Positions 16,781 to 26,863 of a stretch of DNA of 64,000 nt are shown here, piece after piece. The stretch spans positions 434,001 through 498,000 of the forward strand of contig NZ_CP118982.1 of assembly GCF_029024965.1 (NCBI RefSeq). The letters are read 5' to 3'. The translations under genes were made by a program, and so were the position numbers. The notes below the pieces were generated by a model. That model was not told the DNA's origin, did no database searches, and saw nothing but the letters and a program-made list of their open reading frames with translations. Source of the stretch: Staphylococcus equorum. GTDB taxonomy: Bacteria > Bacillota > Bacilli > Staphylococcales > Staphylococcaceae. How positions within the stretch are numbered: position 1 is the stretch's first letter; every line of letters begins with the position of its first letter.

Positions 16781-18352
16781 TTGCCAAAAGAGAAAAAACA
16801 ATTTTCAAGTGTATTTATATATTCAGCTGCCATCATAGGATTACTTGTTTTGGTTGGCGCAATTTTCCCTCAACAATTTGGGAGTATTACAGGTAGTGTG
16901 TCTACTTGGGTTTCAGATACATTCGGTTGGTATTATATGTTGTTATATACTGTAATACTAGGCTTTTGCATATTTCTAGCATTTAGCCCAATCGGTAAAT
17001 TAAAGCTAGGTAAACCTTCGGATAAACCAGAATTTCGTACGGTGTCATGGTTAGCGATGTTATTTAGTGCAGGTATGGGTATAGGTTTAGTATTCTACGG
17101 AGCATCAGAGCCTATTTCGCATTATTTAGCACCGCCAACAGCAGATGCTGAAACAAAAGCAGCCATGTCAGAAGCGTTTCAATCTTCATTTCTAGACTAT
17201 GGTGTTCATCCATGGGCGATGTACGGTGTTGTTGCTTTGGCACTAGCATATTCACAGTTCCGTAAAGGTGAAAATGGTTTGATTTCAAGAACGCTACGCC
17301 CAGTTTTAGGCGATAGAGTAGAAGGTCCTATTGGCACGGTTGTAGATGTGCTAGCAGTCTTTGCAACAGTAATTGGTGTTGCAGTTTCTTTAGGCGTAGG
17401 GGCCATTCAAATTAACGCTGGGCTTAATTATTTATTTGGTATACCAGCTAATTCATTGGTTCAAGGTATAATTATAGCAGTAGTTACTGTATTGTTTTTA
17501 TATAGTGCATGGAGTGGTTTAAGCAAAGGTATTCAATATTTAAGTAATTTGAATATGGTGTTAGCTGCTTTACTACTCGTAATTGTTTTTATTGTGGGAC
17601 CAACGCTACTTATCTTAAATATGATGACAAGCGGCACAGGAGACTATTTGAATTCAATTTTATTTAATACTTTAGACGTTGCTCCGTTAAATGAACAAAA
17701 GTCGGACTGGTTACAAACATGGACAATCTATTATTGGGGCTGGTGGATGAGCTGGAGTCCATTTGTTGGTATATTCATCGCTAGGATTTCAAAAGGACGT
17801 AGTATAAGAGAATTTGTTGTTGCAGTGTTAGGTGTTCCAACAGTGGTTAGTATCATTTGGTTTAGTGCCTTTGGTACAACAGGTATCACAGTTGGACAAG
17901 AACACGGTGAATTATTTAAATTACCACCTGAGACACAATTATTTGGAATCTTTAATGAATTACCATTTGGATTTATTCTTTCAATGATTGCATTAGCACT
18001 TATTGCATCATTCTTTATTACTTCGGCAGACTCAGCGACCTATGTCTTAGGTATGCAGACTGCACACGGTACGTTAAACCCTACTGCTTTTGTTAAAGTT
18101 GTTTGGGGATTAGCATTAGCAGGTATTGCATATGTCTTATTATTAGCTGGCGGAGATACTGGTTTAGACGCCTTACAATCTGCTGCTATCATATCAGCAC
18201 TACCGTTTAGTTTTGTAGTGATATTAATGATGATTGCTTTATATAAAGATGCAAACAAAGAACGGAAATATCTAGGTTTGACTTTACAACCTAATAAAGA
18301 ACGATACGAAGCATATACACGTAAGATTGAACAAGAACAAGCAGAAAAATAA
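16781..18352 (+). CDS. opuD: Glycine betaine BCCT transporter (OpuD type)
   Basis: A complete 523-residue transporter importing glycine betaine during osmotic stress. Twelve helices are evident. The core shows MLFSAGMGIGLVFYGASEP at about 90-108 and the aromatic betaine-binding stretch YYWGWWMSWSPFVG at about 312-325. The start is taken as TTG 16781, five bases after GGTGA; ATG 16769 is in frame but overlaps the AAGGG purine run. OpuD is the best family guess by length and motif; choline cannot be excluded. Weak cre-like DNA lies upstream and a strong terminator downstream. Confidence 0.88.
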   Translation: MPKEKKQFSSVFIYSAAIIGLLVLVGAIFPQQFGSITGSVSTWVSDTFGWYYMLLYTVILGFCIFLAFSPIGKLKLGKPSDKPEFRTVSWLAMLFSAGMGIGLVFYGASEPISHYLAPPTADAETKAAMSEAFQSSFLDYGVHPWAMYGVVALALAYSQFRKGENGLISRTLRPVLGDRVEGPIGTVVDVLAVFATVIGVAVSLGVGAIQINAGLNYLFGIPANSLVQGIIIAVVTVLFLYSAWSGLSKGIQYLSNLNMVLAALLLVIVFIVGPTLLILNMMTSGTGDYLNSILFNTLDVAPLNEQKSDWLQTWTIYYWGWWMSWSPFVGIFIARISKGRSIREFVVAVLGVPTVVSIIWFSAFGTTGITVGQEHGELFKLPPETQLFGIFNELPFGFILSMIALALIASFFITSADSATYVLGMQTAHGTLNPTAFVKVVWGLALAGIAYVLLLAGGDTGLDALQSAAIISALPFSFVVILMMIALYKDANKERKYLGLTLQPNKERYEAYTRKIEQEQAEK

Positions 18353-18377
18353 TTACGTTATAACATGAGACGTACAT

Positions 18378-18425
18378 AAAACAGAGGAGATACAGTCGTA
18401 AATTGACAAATATCTCCTCTGTTTT
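18378..18425 (+). terminator. Intrinsic terminator after the BCCT gene
   Basis: A perfect 15-bp stem, 18378-18392 with 18411-18425, ending in GTTTTAGTTT. Confidence 0.9.
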
Positions 18426-18447
18426 AGTTTGTTGAGTAAAAAGAAAA

Positions 18448-18612
18448 GAGGCTGAGACATAATGACATGTCTTAGCCTCATTTTTTATATTGGCAGTGGC
18501 TGACTGAATTGAAAATGCGCTTATATCAAGCTTTTTTCAATTCTAGTCAGCTGTGCCGGGGTGGGACGACGAAATTTTATTAGAAAAATTAGATTTCTGT
18601 CCCACTCCCTTT
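18448..18612. repeat. Block of three tandem hairpins, staphylococcal intergenic repeat type
   Basis: Hairpin 1: 13-bp stem GAGGCTGAGACAT (18448-18460 with 18467-18479) plus TTTTTT. Hairpin 2: a long imperfect stem of over 20 bp (about 18491-18512 with 18534-18557) around AATTGAAAA. Hairpin 3: GGGGTGGGAC pairing with GTCCCACTCCC (about 18558-18608), ending in TTTTT. Such GTGGGAC/GTCCCAC blocks recur between genes in staphylococci, from memory. It separates the convergent BCCT and mvaS genes and fills most of the 380-base gap. Confidence 0.7.
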
Positions 18613-18733
18613 TTATATACATAAATTTATTAAATTCAGTAAAGACTTCCTAGCACATGATTTAAATGCATAAGCTAAATATGGTAATTTAAATTATGCA
18701 TCTTAATCATGATACGATTAAGTGATTTCAGAT

Positions 18734-19903
18734 TTAATTTAAGGTATTATAATTACGGATATGATCATTAATACTTTCAAGATAGAAAATATTTTTTGGT
18801 TCATCAGCTAATTCAGTTTCGTGATCGAATTCTAAATTATCAAAACGTTTAAAGAATGATTCATACGTTTCAACTGAAATTTCAGTACGATTGTTTAAAA
18901 GGTCTTTATGTCCTTGAATATCAAGTGCATCTCGGTAGCCTTTTACAATTTTACCGCTAAAGAACTCGCCTACAGAACCTGAACCGTAACTGAAGAGTCC
19001 GATTGTATCATCGCCAGAAAGGTCATGCGTTTCTAATAATGAAATCAAACTTAAGTATAAAGATCCAGTGTAGATGTTACCTACATAACGATTATAATAT
19101 GTAGCATCTTCATAACCAGAAGTTAAGCGTGCTTTTGTTTGTTCATCAACAGAATCTGTTAAAATTGAGTCAAGTGCTTTTTTACCCATTTTAGTAAATG
19201 GTACGTGGAAACATAATGATTTAAAATTATCTAATGTTTTATTGTAGCGACGAGCATATTCATTCCAGCTTTCTTGGAACGAGTGAATGTAAGCGTCTTT
19301 TGACAATGCGCCATCAACGAGAGGATAAGGTTGTCCACTTGGACGCCAAAAATCATAGACATCTTCAGTGAATGCAACTGCGTCATCATTTAATTCAAGA
19401 ATTCGTGGGTTTTGTGATATTATCATAGCAACTGCACCTGCACCTTGTGTAGGTTCGCCACCAGAGTTTAAACCGTAACGTGCAGTATCGCTAGCGATAA
19501 CTAATACTTTTTCATCTGGACGTTGTGCTAAATAATCTTTAGCTAATTGAATTGCTGGTGTTGCAGCATAGCAAGCTTCTTTCATTTCAATACAACGTGC
19601 AAATGGTTGAATGCCAAGCAAGTTATGTATTTGTACTGCTGAAGCTTTCGCAGAATCAATTGCAGATTCTGTTGCAACGATAACCATACTGATTTGTTTT
19701 TTATCTTCATCAGTAACGATGTCTTTTGCGGCATTTGCGCCCATTGTAACAATATCTTGGCTTACTGGACTAACTGCCATTTCATTTTGGCCAATGCCAA
19801 GTAGAAATTTATTTGGGTCAACTTGGCGTGATTCTGCCAGTTTAGCCATGTCTACATAAAATCTTGGAACGTAAAAATTAATTTGATCAATACCAATTGT
19901 CAT
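18734..19903 (-). CDS. mvaS: Hydroxymethylglutaryl-CoA synthase
   Basis: A 389-residue cytoplasmic enzyme condensing acetyl-CoA with acetoacetyl-CoA to HMG-CoA, the second step of the mevalonate route to isopentenyl diphosphate. It aligns residue for residue at its start with S. aureus MvaS ([13 protein letters not shown]). Catalytic residues are in place: Glu79 in VATES, Cys111 in [11 protein letters not shown], and the His in [13 protein letters not shown]. The start is ATG 19903; the GTG at 19918 falls inside the AAAGGTG ribosome site. It diverges from thiolase-mvaA, sharing a spacer of about 100 bases, so all three upper-pathway enzymes may be coordinated. Confidence 0.96.
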   Translation of the reverse strand: MTIGIDQINFYVPRFYVDMAKLAESRQVDPNKFLLGIGQNEMAVSPVSQDIVTMGANAAKDIVTDEDKKQISMVIVATESAIDSAKASAVQIHNLLGIQPFARCIEMKEACYAATPAIQLAKDYLAQRPDEKVLVIASDTARYGLNSGGEPTQGAGAVAMIISQNPRILELNDDAVAFTEDVYDFWRPSGQPYPLVDGALSKDAYIHSFQESWNEYARRYNKTLDNFKSLCFHVPFTKMGKKALDSILTDSVDEQTKARLTSGYEDATYYNRYVGNIYTGSLYLSLISLLETHDLSGDDTIGLFSYGSGSVGEFFSGKIVKGYRDALDIQGHKDLLNNRTEISVETYESFFKRFDNLEFDHETELADEPKNIFYLESINDHIRNYNTLN

Positions 19904-20007
19904 AAAGCGTATCGACACCTTTCTATATATAAATAAGCACCTGTATCATACCAAATCACGCTTATAAAATACAATGATTTAAAAACTGTAAATAAAGGAG
20001 ATTGAAA

Positions 20008-21162
20008 ATGAATAAAATAGCAATCGTAAGTGCAAAACGTACACCAATTGGAAGATTTAAAGGGAAATTAAGTAATTATTCAGCAGTTGAACTTGGAAAG
20101 AAAACATTAAAAGCAGCAATAGAAGCAATTAAATTAGACCCAAATACAATAGATCAAGTCATTTATGGCAATGTGTTACAAAGTGGAAGCGGACAAAACC
20201 CAGCGCGTCAAATTAGTATCAATGCAGGTGTACCGAATACGACGCCAGCTATGACGATTAATGAAGTTTGTGGTTCAGGATTAAAATCAATTATTCTCGG
20301 TAAACAAGCAATCCAATTGGGAGAAGCGAAAGTAGTTGCAGTTGGTGGCGTAGAAAGTATGACGAACGCACCACAACTTATTTTGAAAGAAGGAGAATCA
20401 CCTGTTCAAAGCTTTATGCATGACGGTTTAACAGATGCTTTTTCAAATGTGCCAATGGGCATCACAGCAGAAAAAATTGCTGAAAAATACGATGTGACAC
20501 GCGAGCAACAAGATAAATTTGCAAATGATTCTCATCAAAAAGCACATCAAGCGACTGAAGCGGGCAAATTTGATAATGAAATTGTACCTTTAAAAGACGT
20601 AAATGGCGAATGGATGACAAGTGATGAAGGTATACGTGGCAATACGAGTATAGAAAAGCTTGCAACTTTAAAAACAATTTTTAAGGAAAATGGCACAGTT
20701 ACTGGTGGTAATGCATCTAGTATTAATGATGGTGGTTCAACTATTATCTTAATGGACGCAGCTTATGCAAAAGAACAAGGCTATGAAATTTTAGCGCTTC
20801 TAGGAGAACACGCTGAAATAGGTTGTGACCCTGATTATATGGGATATGCACCATATCATGCAGTTACGAAATTATTAGATAAGACAGGTAAACATATTGA
20901 TGACATAGATGTAGTTGAAATGACTGAAGCATTTGCATCACAAAGTATCCCTGTTCGAGATAATTTAGGCATAGCTGAAGAGAAACTCAATTTATATGGT
21001 GGTGCGATTGCGCTAGGTCACCCAATCGGTGCAACTGGTACACGCTTAGTAACGACACTTGTGAATGTATTGTCACAAGAGGATAAACAAAGTGGTATCG
21101 CTACGGCTTGTATTGGCGGCGGCTTAGGTATAGCACTAGAAATTGAAAAGGGGCATAAATAA
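20008..21162 (+). CDS. Acetyl-CoA C-acetyltransferase (thiolase)
   Basis: A 384-residue biosynthetic thiolase joining two acetyl-CoA into acetoacetyl-CoA. It has the acyl-accepting Cys88 in NEVCGSGLKS, the GHPIGATG histidine motif at about 345, and the second cysteine in TACIGGGLG. The start is ATG 20008, seven bases after AAAGGAG. Its stop shares one base with the mvaA start, so the two are translationally coupled. The context assigns it to mevalonate synthesis rather than fatty-acid breakdown. I leave the symbol blank because names vary (mvaC, atoB, thl). Confidence 0.93.
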   Translation: MNKIAIVSAKRTPIGRFKGKLSNYSAVELGKKTLKAAIEAIKLDPNTIDQVIYGNVLQSGSGQNPARQISINAGVPNTTPAMTINEVCGSGLKSIILGKQAIQLGEAKVVAVGGVESMTNAPQLILKEGESPVQSFMHDGLTDAFSNVPMGITAEKIAEKYDVTREQQDKFANDSHQKAHQATEAGKFDNEIVPLKDVNGEWMTSDEGIRGNTSIEKLATLKTIFKENGTVTGGNASSINDGGSTIILMDAAYAKEQGYEILALLGEHAEIGCDPDYMGYAPYHAVTKLLDKTGKHIDDIDVVEMTEAFASQSIPVRDNLGIAEEKLNLYGGAIALGHPIGATGTRLVTTLVNVLSQEDKQSGIATACIGGGLGIALEIEKGHK

Positions 21163-22442
21163 TGGAAGCATTAGATAAGTCATTTCGTCATTTATCTCGT
21201 GAAGAGAAATTAGAGCAACTTGTTCAAAAAGGCTGGTTGAGCAATGAAAATAAAGCGGTATTGCTAAATAACCCGCTTATTCCTGAAGAGATTGCGAATA
21301 GTTTGATTGAAAATGTAATTGGTCAAGGTTCTTTACCTGTAGGATTACTACCTGAAATTATTGTTGATCAAAAACCATTTGTCGTGCCAATGATGGTAGA
21401 AGAACCTTCAGTTGTTGCAGCTGCAAGCTATGGTGCTAAACTTGTCAATCAAACTGGTGGTTTCAAAGTGGTATCTAGTGAACGTTTAATGATTGGCCAA
21501 ATTGTATTTGATGGCGTAAATGATACACAGGCACTTGCACAAAAAATTAATCAGTTGGAATCACAAATTAAACAAATTGCTGATGAAGTATATCCTTCAA
21601 TTTTAGAAAGAGACGGGGGCTACCGCCGCATAGAAATTGATACGTTTTCAGCGGAAGGCTTATTGTCATTAAAAGTATTTGTAGATACAAAAGATGCTAT
21701 GGGTGCGAACATGCTGAATACAATTTTAGAAGGTATTACAGCTTATTTGAAAAATGAATTAGACAATATTGATATTTTAATGAGTATTTTATCTAACCAT
21801 GCGACAGCGTCTGTAGTTAAAGTACAAGGTGAAATAGAAGTTTCTGCTTTATCCAAAGATGGCCGCAATGGACAAGAAGTAGCGAAACGTATGGAACGTG
21901 CTTCTGTATTAGCACAAGTAGATATTCACCGTGCAGCGACACATAATAAAGGTGTAATGAATGGTATCCACGCTGTTGTCTTAGCAACAGGTAATGACAC
22001 ACGTGGTGTTGAAGCAACCGCACATGCATATGCAAGTAAAGATGGACAGTATCGTGGCTTAGCAACATGGCATTATGATGAGCAACGTCAGACATTAGTT
22101 GGGACGATTGAAGTTCCTATGACATTAGCGACAGTCGGTGGCGGTACAAAAGTGTTACCAATTGCTAAAACAGCGCTAGATTTAATGAAAGTAGATTCCG
22201 CTGAACAACTTGGACATGTAGTTGCTGCTGTTGGCTTGGCACAAAACTTTGCTGCTTGTCGAGCATTAGTATCAGAAGGTATCCAAAAAGGACATATGAG
22301 CTTACAGTATAAATCGTTAGCCATTGTTGTGGGTGCAGAAGGTAAAGAAATCGCACAAATCGCAGATATGTTGAAAGATGAGCCAAGAGCCAATACAGCT
22401 ACAGCACAACAATTGCTAGATCAATTAAGAGAGAACAAATAG
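21162..22442 (+). CDS. mvaA: Hydroxymethylglutaryl-CoA reductase, class II
   Basis: A 426-residue enzyme reducing HMG-CoA to mevalonate with NAD(P)H. Class II features are visible: ENVIGQGSLPVG at 50-61, the catalytic Glu81 in VEEPSVVAAAS, the nucleotide-binding DAMGANMLNT at about 184, the Lys/Asn segment THNKGVMNGI, and the C-terminal catalytic His in QKGHMSLQ near 378. ATG 21162 overlaps the thiolase stop as TAATG, with AAAAGGGG before it. Its product feeds undecaprenyl phosphate and hence wall teichoic acid and peptidoglycan synthesis. Confidence 0.96.
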   Translation: MEALDKSFRHLSREEKLEQLVQKGWLSNENKAVLLNNPLIPEEIANSLIENVIGQGSLPVGLLPEIIVDQKPFVVPMMVEEPSVVAAASYGAKLVNQTGGFKVVSSERLMIGQIVFDGVNDTQALAQKINQLESQIKQIADEVYPSILERDGGYRRIEIDTFSAEGLLSLKVFVDTKDAMGANMLNTILEGITAYLKNELDNIDILMSILSNHATASVVKVQGEIEVSALSKDGRNGQEVAKRMERASVLAQVDIHRAATHNKGVMNGIHAVVLATGNDTRGVEATAHAYASKDGQYRGLATWHYDEQRQTLVGTIEVPMTLATVGGGTKVLPIAKTALDLMKVDSAEQLGHVVAAVGLAQNFAACRALVSEGIQKGHMSLQYKSLAIVVGAEGKEIAQIADMLKDEPRANTATAQQLLDQLRENK

Positions 22443-22504
22443 AATTAGTATATATAAAGTACCTTCAATGTGAAAGGTATAATTGAATCATAGGTGGATG
22501 TATT

Positions 22505-22541
22505 AGGGGAGTGAGACACGATAATGTCCACTCCCCTTTAG
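22505..22541 (+). terminator. Intrinsic terminator after mvaA
   Basis: AGGGGAGTG/CACTCCCCT (22505-22513 with 22529-22537), plus an inner GACA/TGTC pair, followed by TT. Its sequence echoes hairpin 3 of the block at 18448-18612. Confidence 0.8.
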
Positions 22542-22688
22542 CGTGCTTAGTTTGAAGAGAAATAAATATCTCTGGTTAAATTGTTAAAACGCTATTTCTA
22601 TTATCCAATGCTATGGTTATGATTTTATTTTAAGAAAATACTATCATATACTTGTTATATAAGAAAAAGTAGAAAAGGGGTATGAATA

Positions 22689-23663
22689 ATGGAAAACAAC
22701 AACATTCCGGCATTATCATATAAAGGGAATGCAAGTACAGCTGTGCCAATACTTTCACATGAAGCGGATATCCAAACGGTTACGGCAGAACAATGGCTAA
22801 AAATCTCTGATGAAGGTTTACAACTTGAAGGGCTATGCTTTGATAAAGATGGGAATCTACTTTTATGTGAAGTATTTGGAGGTACAATCTTTCACGTAGA
22901 CCTGCCAGAGAAAAAAGTGACAACACTATTTCAATCACAAAAACAAAATCCAGCAGCAGTTAAAATACATAAAGATGGAAGACTTTTTGTTTGTTATTTG
23001 GGGGATTTTGAAAGCTCAGGAGGTATCTTTGCAGTAAATTCAGAAGGTGAACAAGAAGTTCCAATTGTTTCAGATATTGATACTGAATATTGTGTTGACG
23101 ATTTAGTATTTGATAGTAAAGGTGGATTTTATTTTACAGATTTCCGTGGTTATTCTACAAATCCTAAAGGTGGCGTTTACTATGTGTCACCAGATTATAA
23201 AACGATCACACCTGTCATTCAGAATCTTGCTGTGGCCAATGGTGTGGCCTTAAGTACTGATGAAAAAACATTGTGGGTTACAGAGACAAATGCAAATCGA
23301 TTACATCGCATAGATTTATTGGATGATGGTGTTACGATTGCGCCATTTGGAGCCTCTATTCCTTATCACTTCACAGGACATGAAGGTCCAGACTCTTGTT
23401 GCATTGATAGCGATGACAACCTTTATGTTGCAATGTATGGTCAAGGAAGAGTACTTGTTTTTAATAAAAAAGGTTATCCAATAGGTCAAATCTTGATACC
23501 AGGGCGTGACCAAGGGCATATGTTGAGATCAACGCATCCTGCCTTTATTCCTGGTACAGATCAATTAATTATTAGTGCGAACGATATAGAAATGGGTGGG
23601 GACTCTTGGTTATTTACTGCTAAAGGTTTTGCCAAGGGACATCAGAGTTACCAATTTTATTAA
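22689..23663 (+). CDS. drp35: Drp35 lactonase
   Basis: A 324-residue six-bladed beta-propeller of the SMP-30/gluconolactonase family, a calcium-dependent lactonase that S. aureus induces under cell-wall antibiotics and detergents. Conserved stretches include [18 protein letters not shown] at about 51, [18 protein letters not shown] at about 137, and [20 protein letters not shown] at about 234, which match S. aureus Drp35 almost word for word from memory. The start ATG follows AAAAGGGG. Monocistronic, with a strong terminator. Confidence 0.94.
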   Translation: MENNNIPALSYKGNASTAVPILSHEADIQTVTAEQWLKISDEGLQLEGLCFDKDGNLLLCEVFGGTIFHVDLPEKKVTTLFQSQKQNPAAVKIHKDGRLFVCYLGDFESSGGIFAVNSEGEQEVPIVSDIDTEYCVDDLVFDSKGGFYFTDFRGYSTNPKGGVYYVSPDYKTITPVIQNLAVANGVALSTDEKTLWVTETNANRLHRIDLLDDGVTIAPFGASIPYHFTGHEGPDSCCIDSDDNLYVAMYGQGRVLVFNKKGYPIGQILIPGRDQGHMLRSTHPAFIPGTDQLIISANDIEMGGDSWLFTAKGFAKGHQSYQFY

Positions 23664-23681
23664 ATTTAATTGAATAAACAG

Positions 23682-23728
23682 ATATAGAAAAAATGTAACT
23701 TCGACTCGGAGTTACATTTTTTCTATAT
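23682..23728 (+). terminator. Very strong terminator after drp35
   Basis: A perfect 19-bp stem, 23682-23700 with 23710-23728, containing an internal run of six T on the downstream arm. Confidence 0.9.
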
Positions 23729-23907
23729 TAATGTTTTTAATACATAGTCATTCCCTTTAATAAAGATTGGAGGAATATGATGTGACTTGTTGTTTTAAAA
23801 AAGCGAGTTGTAAAAAATAGTGGCCTATCTGTATAAAAAAAGTGGTTTGAATGATGTAAAATAACTACAAATGTGATAATAACTACCTTTAAATAATAAA
23901 TACGCTG

Positions 23908-23922
23908 TTGAAAGCGCATAAA
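23908..23922 (+). promoter_or_regulatory. Weak cre-like box before nhaC
   Basis: TTGAAAGCGCATAAA fits the cre consensus except for one position (C near the 3' end reads A). It is about 35-50 bases before the gene. Confidence 0.28.
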
Positions 23923-23955
23923 AAGTTAAGTATGATATAAAATAACAAAGGGGAG

Positions 23956-25428
23956 GTGCCTACTATTTTTAATAAGAAATCTAAAAATAATGGCGAAAAG
24001 ATTAGAACAAAGAAAGAATTAGGACTTACATCTGCTTTAATTACTTTAATCATTATGATAACTTCAATGTTATTAACGGTAGCGGTGCTTGAGAAAGAGC
24101 CTCATATACCATTAATGATTGGTACGGCAGTTGCGATTATTATAACCATGTTACATGGATACGCATTTAGCGAAGTAGAGGAAATGATGTATAAGGGGAT
24201 TCGACATGCATTACCGGCTATAGTAATCATTATTCTCGTAGGTTTAGTAATTGGTTCATGGATAGGTAGTGGTGTAGTAGCTACTATGATTTATTACGGA
24301 CTGCAATTAATCGACCCAAGATACTTTTTAGTCGTAGTAATTGTGCTATGTGGTATTGTGGCATTAGCTATAGGTAGTAGTTGGTCTACAATGGCGACAG
24401 TAGGTGTAGCATCTATGGGTATTGGCCTGAGCATGGGTATTTCGCCAGGTATGGTTGCAGGCGCAGTCATCTGTGGATCTTACTTTGGTGATAAAATGAG
24501 TCCATTATCTGATACGACAAATTTAGCTTCTGGTTTGTCTGGTGTTAATTTATTTGAACATATTCAACACATGTTTTTTACAACGATACCAGCTTTGGTG
24601 ATATCACTAGTTGCATTTTTCTTTATAGGTATACGTTTTGGTGATAAAAACTTTGACACCAAAAATATAGATGAAATACTGACTACGATGCAAGATAGTT
24701 TTGTGATTACACCGTGGTTGCTCATAGTACCATTGGCAGTCATCGCACTTGTAGTAGTCAAAGTACCAGCAATACCAGCGATTTGCGTAGGTATTATATT
24801 AGGGTTCTTCGCGCAACTGTTTATACAAGGTGACTCGATTGTAGATGGATTAACAGCATTACAAACAGGTTACACGATTGAATCTGGTAATGAACTCGTT
24901 GATGAATTATTTAACCGTGGTGGATTAGAATCAATGTTCTATACGATTTCACTTACACTTGTCGCAATGACATTTGGCGGTGTGCTTGAATATTCAGGCA
25001 TGTTAACTGCATTAATTTCGGTTATTTTAAAATTTGCTAAATCTACTGGATCATTAATTGCATCTGTTATAGTGTCATGTATTGGTACAAACTTTACATG
25101 TTCGGAACAATACATATCAATTATTGTCCCATCCAGAATGTACGCAGGGGCATTTAAAAAGAAAAATTTACATGCTAAAAACTTATCCAGAGCTTTAGAA
25201 GATGGCGGTACGTTAACGTCTGTGTTTGTACCATGGAATACTTGTGGTGTATTTATTGCTTCGACATTAGGTGTGTCTGTTATAGAATATGCGCCTTATG
25301 CAATTTTAAATTATACAGTACCAGTCATATCTATTATATTTGGGTATATTGGTTTTAAAATTATAGGATTAAGTAAAGAAGAAATTGAACAAAATAGAAA
25401 AGAAGAAGAAGAGGCGAACCTAACATAA
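23956..25428 (+). CDS. nhaC: NhaC-family Na+/H+ antiporter
   Basis: A 490-codon polytopic exchanger that expels sodium (or swaps organic ions) for protons. Family stretches are GSSWSTMATVGVASMG at about 138, GSYFGDKMSPLSDTTNLA at about 175 and FVPWNTCGVFIASTLG near 420. The start is unclear: the in-frame GTG 23956 lies inside the GGGGAGGTG ribosome site, while the AUU at 23965 is spaced ideally, eight bases after it; the next ATG is far into the first helix. Some NhaC relatives carry malate-lactate or other substrates, so the ion is inferred. Confidence 0.87.
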   Translation: MPTIFNKKSKNNGEKIRTKKELGLTSALITLIIMITSMLLTVAVLEKEPHIPLMIGTAVAIIITMLHGYAFSEVEEMMYKGIRHALPAIVIIILVGLVIGSWIGSGVVATMIYYGLQLIDPRYFLVVVIVLCGIVALAIGSSWSTMATVGVASMGIGLSMGISPGMVAGAVICGSYFGDKMSPLSDTTNLASGLSGVNLFEHIQHMFFTTIPALVISLVAFFFIGIRFGDKNFDTKNIDEILTTMQDSFVITPWLLIVPLAVIALVVVKVPAIPAICVGIILGFFAQLFIQGDSIVDGLTALQTGYTIESGNELVDELFNRGGLESMFYTISLTLVAMTFGGVLEYSGMLTALISVILKFAKSTGSLIASVIVSCIGTNFTCSEQYISIIVPSRMYAGAFKKKNLHAKNLSRALEDGGTLTSVFVPWNTCGVFIASTLGVSVIEYAPYAILNYTVPVISIIFGYIGFKIIGLSKEEIEQNRKEEEEANLT

Positions 25429-25576
25429 TGCAGCAATTTGATTTAAAAGCAGTCAACACGTTGATTTGTAACAGTTGTATTTAATTCAAGGTTAGTAAGC
25501 TAAACAATATAATATGAATTAAGTGTATAAACATATATTTCTGATTAATTAAAATTGTCCGAATATATTGAAAAAT

Positions 25577-25631
25577 AAATGCGCTCCAAAGTTGAATTTA
25601 GTTTCAATTTTTTAGGAGTGCATTTTTCACG
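25577..25631 (+). terminator. Terminator after nhaC
   Basis: Outer stem AAATGCGCTCC with GGAGTGCATTT (25577-25587 with 25615-25625, one G-T pair), an inner TTGAA/TTCAA pairing, and a TTTTT tail. The rest of the 345-base gap before cidR is AT-rich with no frame I can support. Confidence 0.75.
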
Positions 25632-25773
25632 TTGATTTGTTCGTTTGTGATAGTTATTTAAAAATAACAATGGTCTGTGTATTAATGTTTTTGTAATGAG
25701 TTGATATTGAAAAATTAAAATTTAAACGTATACTTGAAAGTATTAATTATGTTTCAAGTAGAGGAGTACGTGC

Positions 25774-26649
25774 ATGGATATTAAACAGATGAAGTACTTT
25801 GTTGAAGTTGTAAATCAAAATAGTATGACAAATGCTTCCAAATCTTTATATATTGCTCAGCCAACGATTAGTAAAGCGATAAAAGATTTAGAAAAAGAAT
25901 TGAACATGACACTTTTCGACCGCAGTAAACGACAACTTGCATTGACTGATGCTGGTAGGGTGTTTTATCAGAAAAGCAAAGAAATTTTAACGCTCTATAA
26001 TGATTTGCCTAGAGAGGTTAATAGTCTACTTGGTTTAGAAACAGGTCATATCAGTATAGGTTTGTCTGCAGTGATGAACATGAATAAGTTTATTCATATA
26101 CTTGGTGAGTTTCATCAAAAATACCCAAATGTTACATACAATTTAGTGGAAAATGGTGGGAAGATGATTGAGACTCAGTTAATTAAAGATGAGATTGATA
26201 TTGGTATTACCACAATTCCAGTGGATCAGTCCATTTTTCACTCTGTGTTATTATATGAGGAAGAATTGAGACTCGTATTGAATAAAGAGCATAGATTAGC
26301 GAATTATGAACAAATAAACATGAGTATGTTAAAAGAAGAGGACTTTATACTATTTAATGAAGATTTCTATTTAAATGACAAAATTATTGAAGCGGCTAAA
26401 AATTCAGGATTTGTGCCAAATACAATTTCTAAAATTTCTCAGTGGAACTTTATTGAAAATTTATTAAGCGCACATCTTGGTGTGAGTATCTTACCAGAGA
26501 ATATTGTGAATTTACTTGATGGTAATTTTAAAAGTATAAAAATTGATGACCCAGCAATGCGTTGGGAGTTAGGCGTTATATGGAAAAAGGAAAAATATTT
26601 AAGTCATGCGACTAAAAAGTGGATTGAATTTATGAAACAAAGGTTATAA
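25774..26649 (+). CDS. cidR: LysR-family activator of cidABC
   Basis: A 291-residue LysR-type regulator. The winged helix-turn-helix is residues 1-60 (SMTNASKSLYIAQPTISKAI), followed by the periplasmic-binding-like effector domain. In S. aureus CidR activates cidABC (and alsSD) in response to acetate-producing glucose metabolism. It sits directly upstream of cidA in the same orientation, as in S. aureus, and has its own terminator, so it is a separate transcript. It starts at ATG behind AGAGGAG. Confidence 0.94.
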   Translation: MDIKQMKYFVEVVNQNSMTNASKSLYIAQPTISKAIKDLEKELNMTLFDRSKRQLALTDAGRVFYQKSKEILTLYNDLPREVNSLLGLETGHISIGLSAVMNMNKFIHILGEFHQKYPNVTYNLVENGGKMIETQLIKDEIDIGITTIPVDQSIFHSVLLYEEELRLVLNKEHRLANYEQINMSMLKEEDFILFNEDFYLNDKIIEAAKNSGFVPNTISKISQWNFIENLLSAHLGVSILPENIVNLLDGNFKSIKIDDPAMRWELGVIWKKEKYLSHATKKWIEFMKQRL

Positions 26650-26690
26650 AAATACCTATATAGGTTGGTTATGACTTTAGTCAGTCTTAT

Positions 26691-26738
26691 GAGAGCAGGA
26701 AGAAATCAAGTTTTGATTTCTTTCTGCTCTCTTTTTTG
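26691..26738 (+). terminator. Intrinsic terminator after cidR
   Basis: A 19-bp stem with one G-T pair (26691-26709 with 26713-26731), a 3-base loop and a run of six T. It isolates cidR from cidABC. The remaining 250 bases before cidA hold the cid promoter region with a cre-like box at 26864. Confidence 0.92.
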
Positions 26739-26863
26739 TTTGCAACAGCATAAATAATCAAATGTAAAGTCATGTAAGTGCCGAAATAGCAGGGGCTGTT
26801 GAATGAAAAGCATGAGTATTTAAAGTTTCATTATTATTGTTTAATATAATGAAATATAATGTA

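Noticed and set aside
21817..22393. Several minus-strand ORFs of 70-100 codons opposite mvaA
   Set aside because: They lie wholly within a gene whose frame is certain; composition reflects the antisense of codon bias.
23737..23919. Minus-strand ORF of 60 codons between drp35 and nhaC
   Set aside because: No ribosome site, aromatic-rich random-looking composition, and it overlaps the nhaC promoter area and cre-like box.
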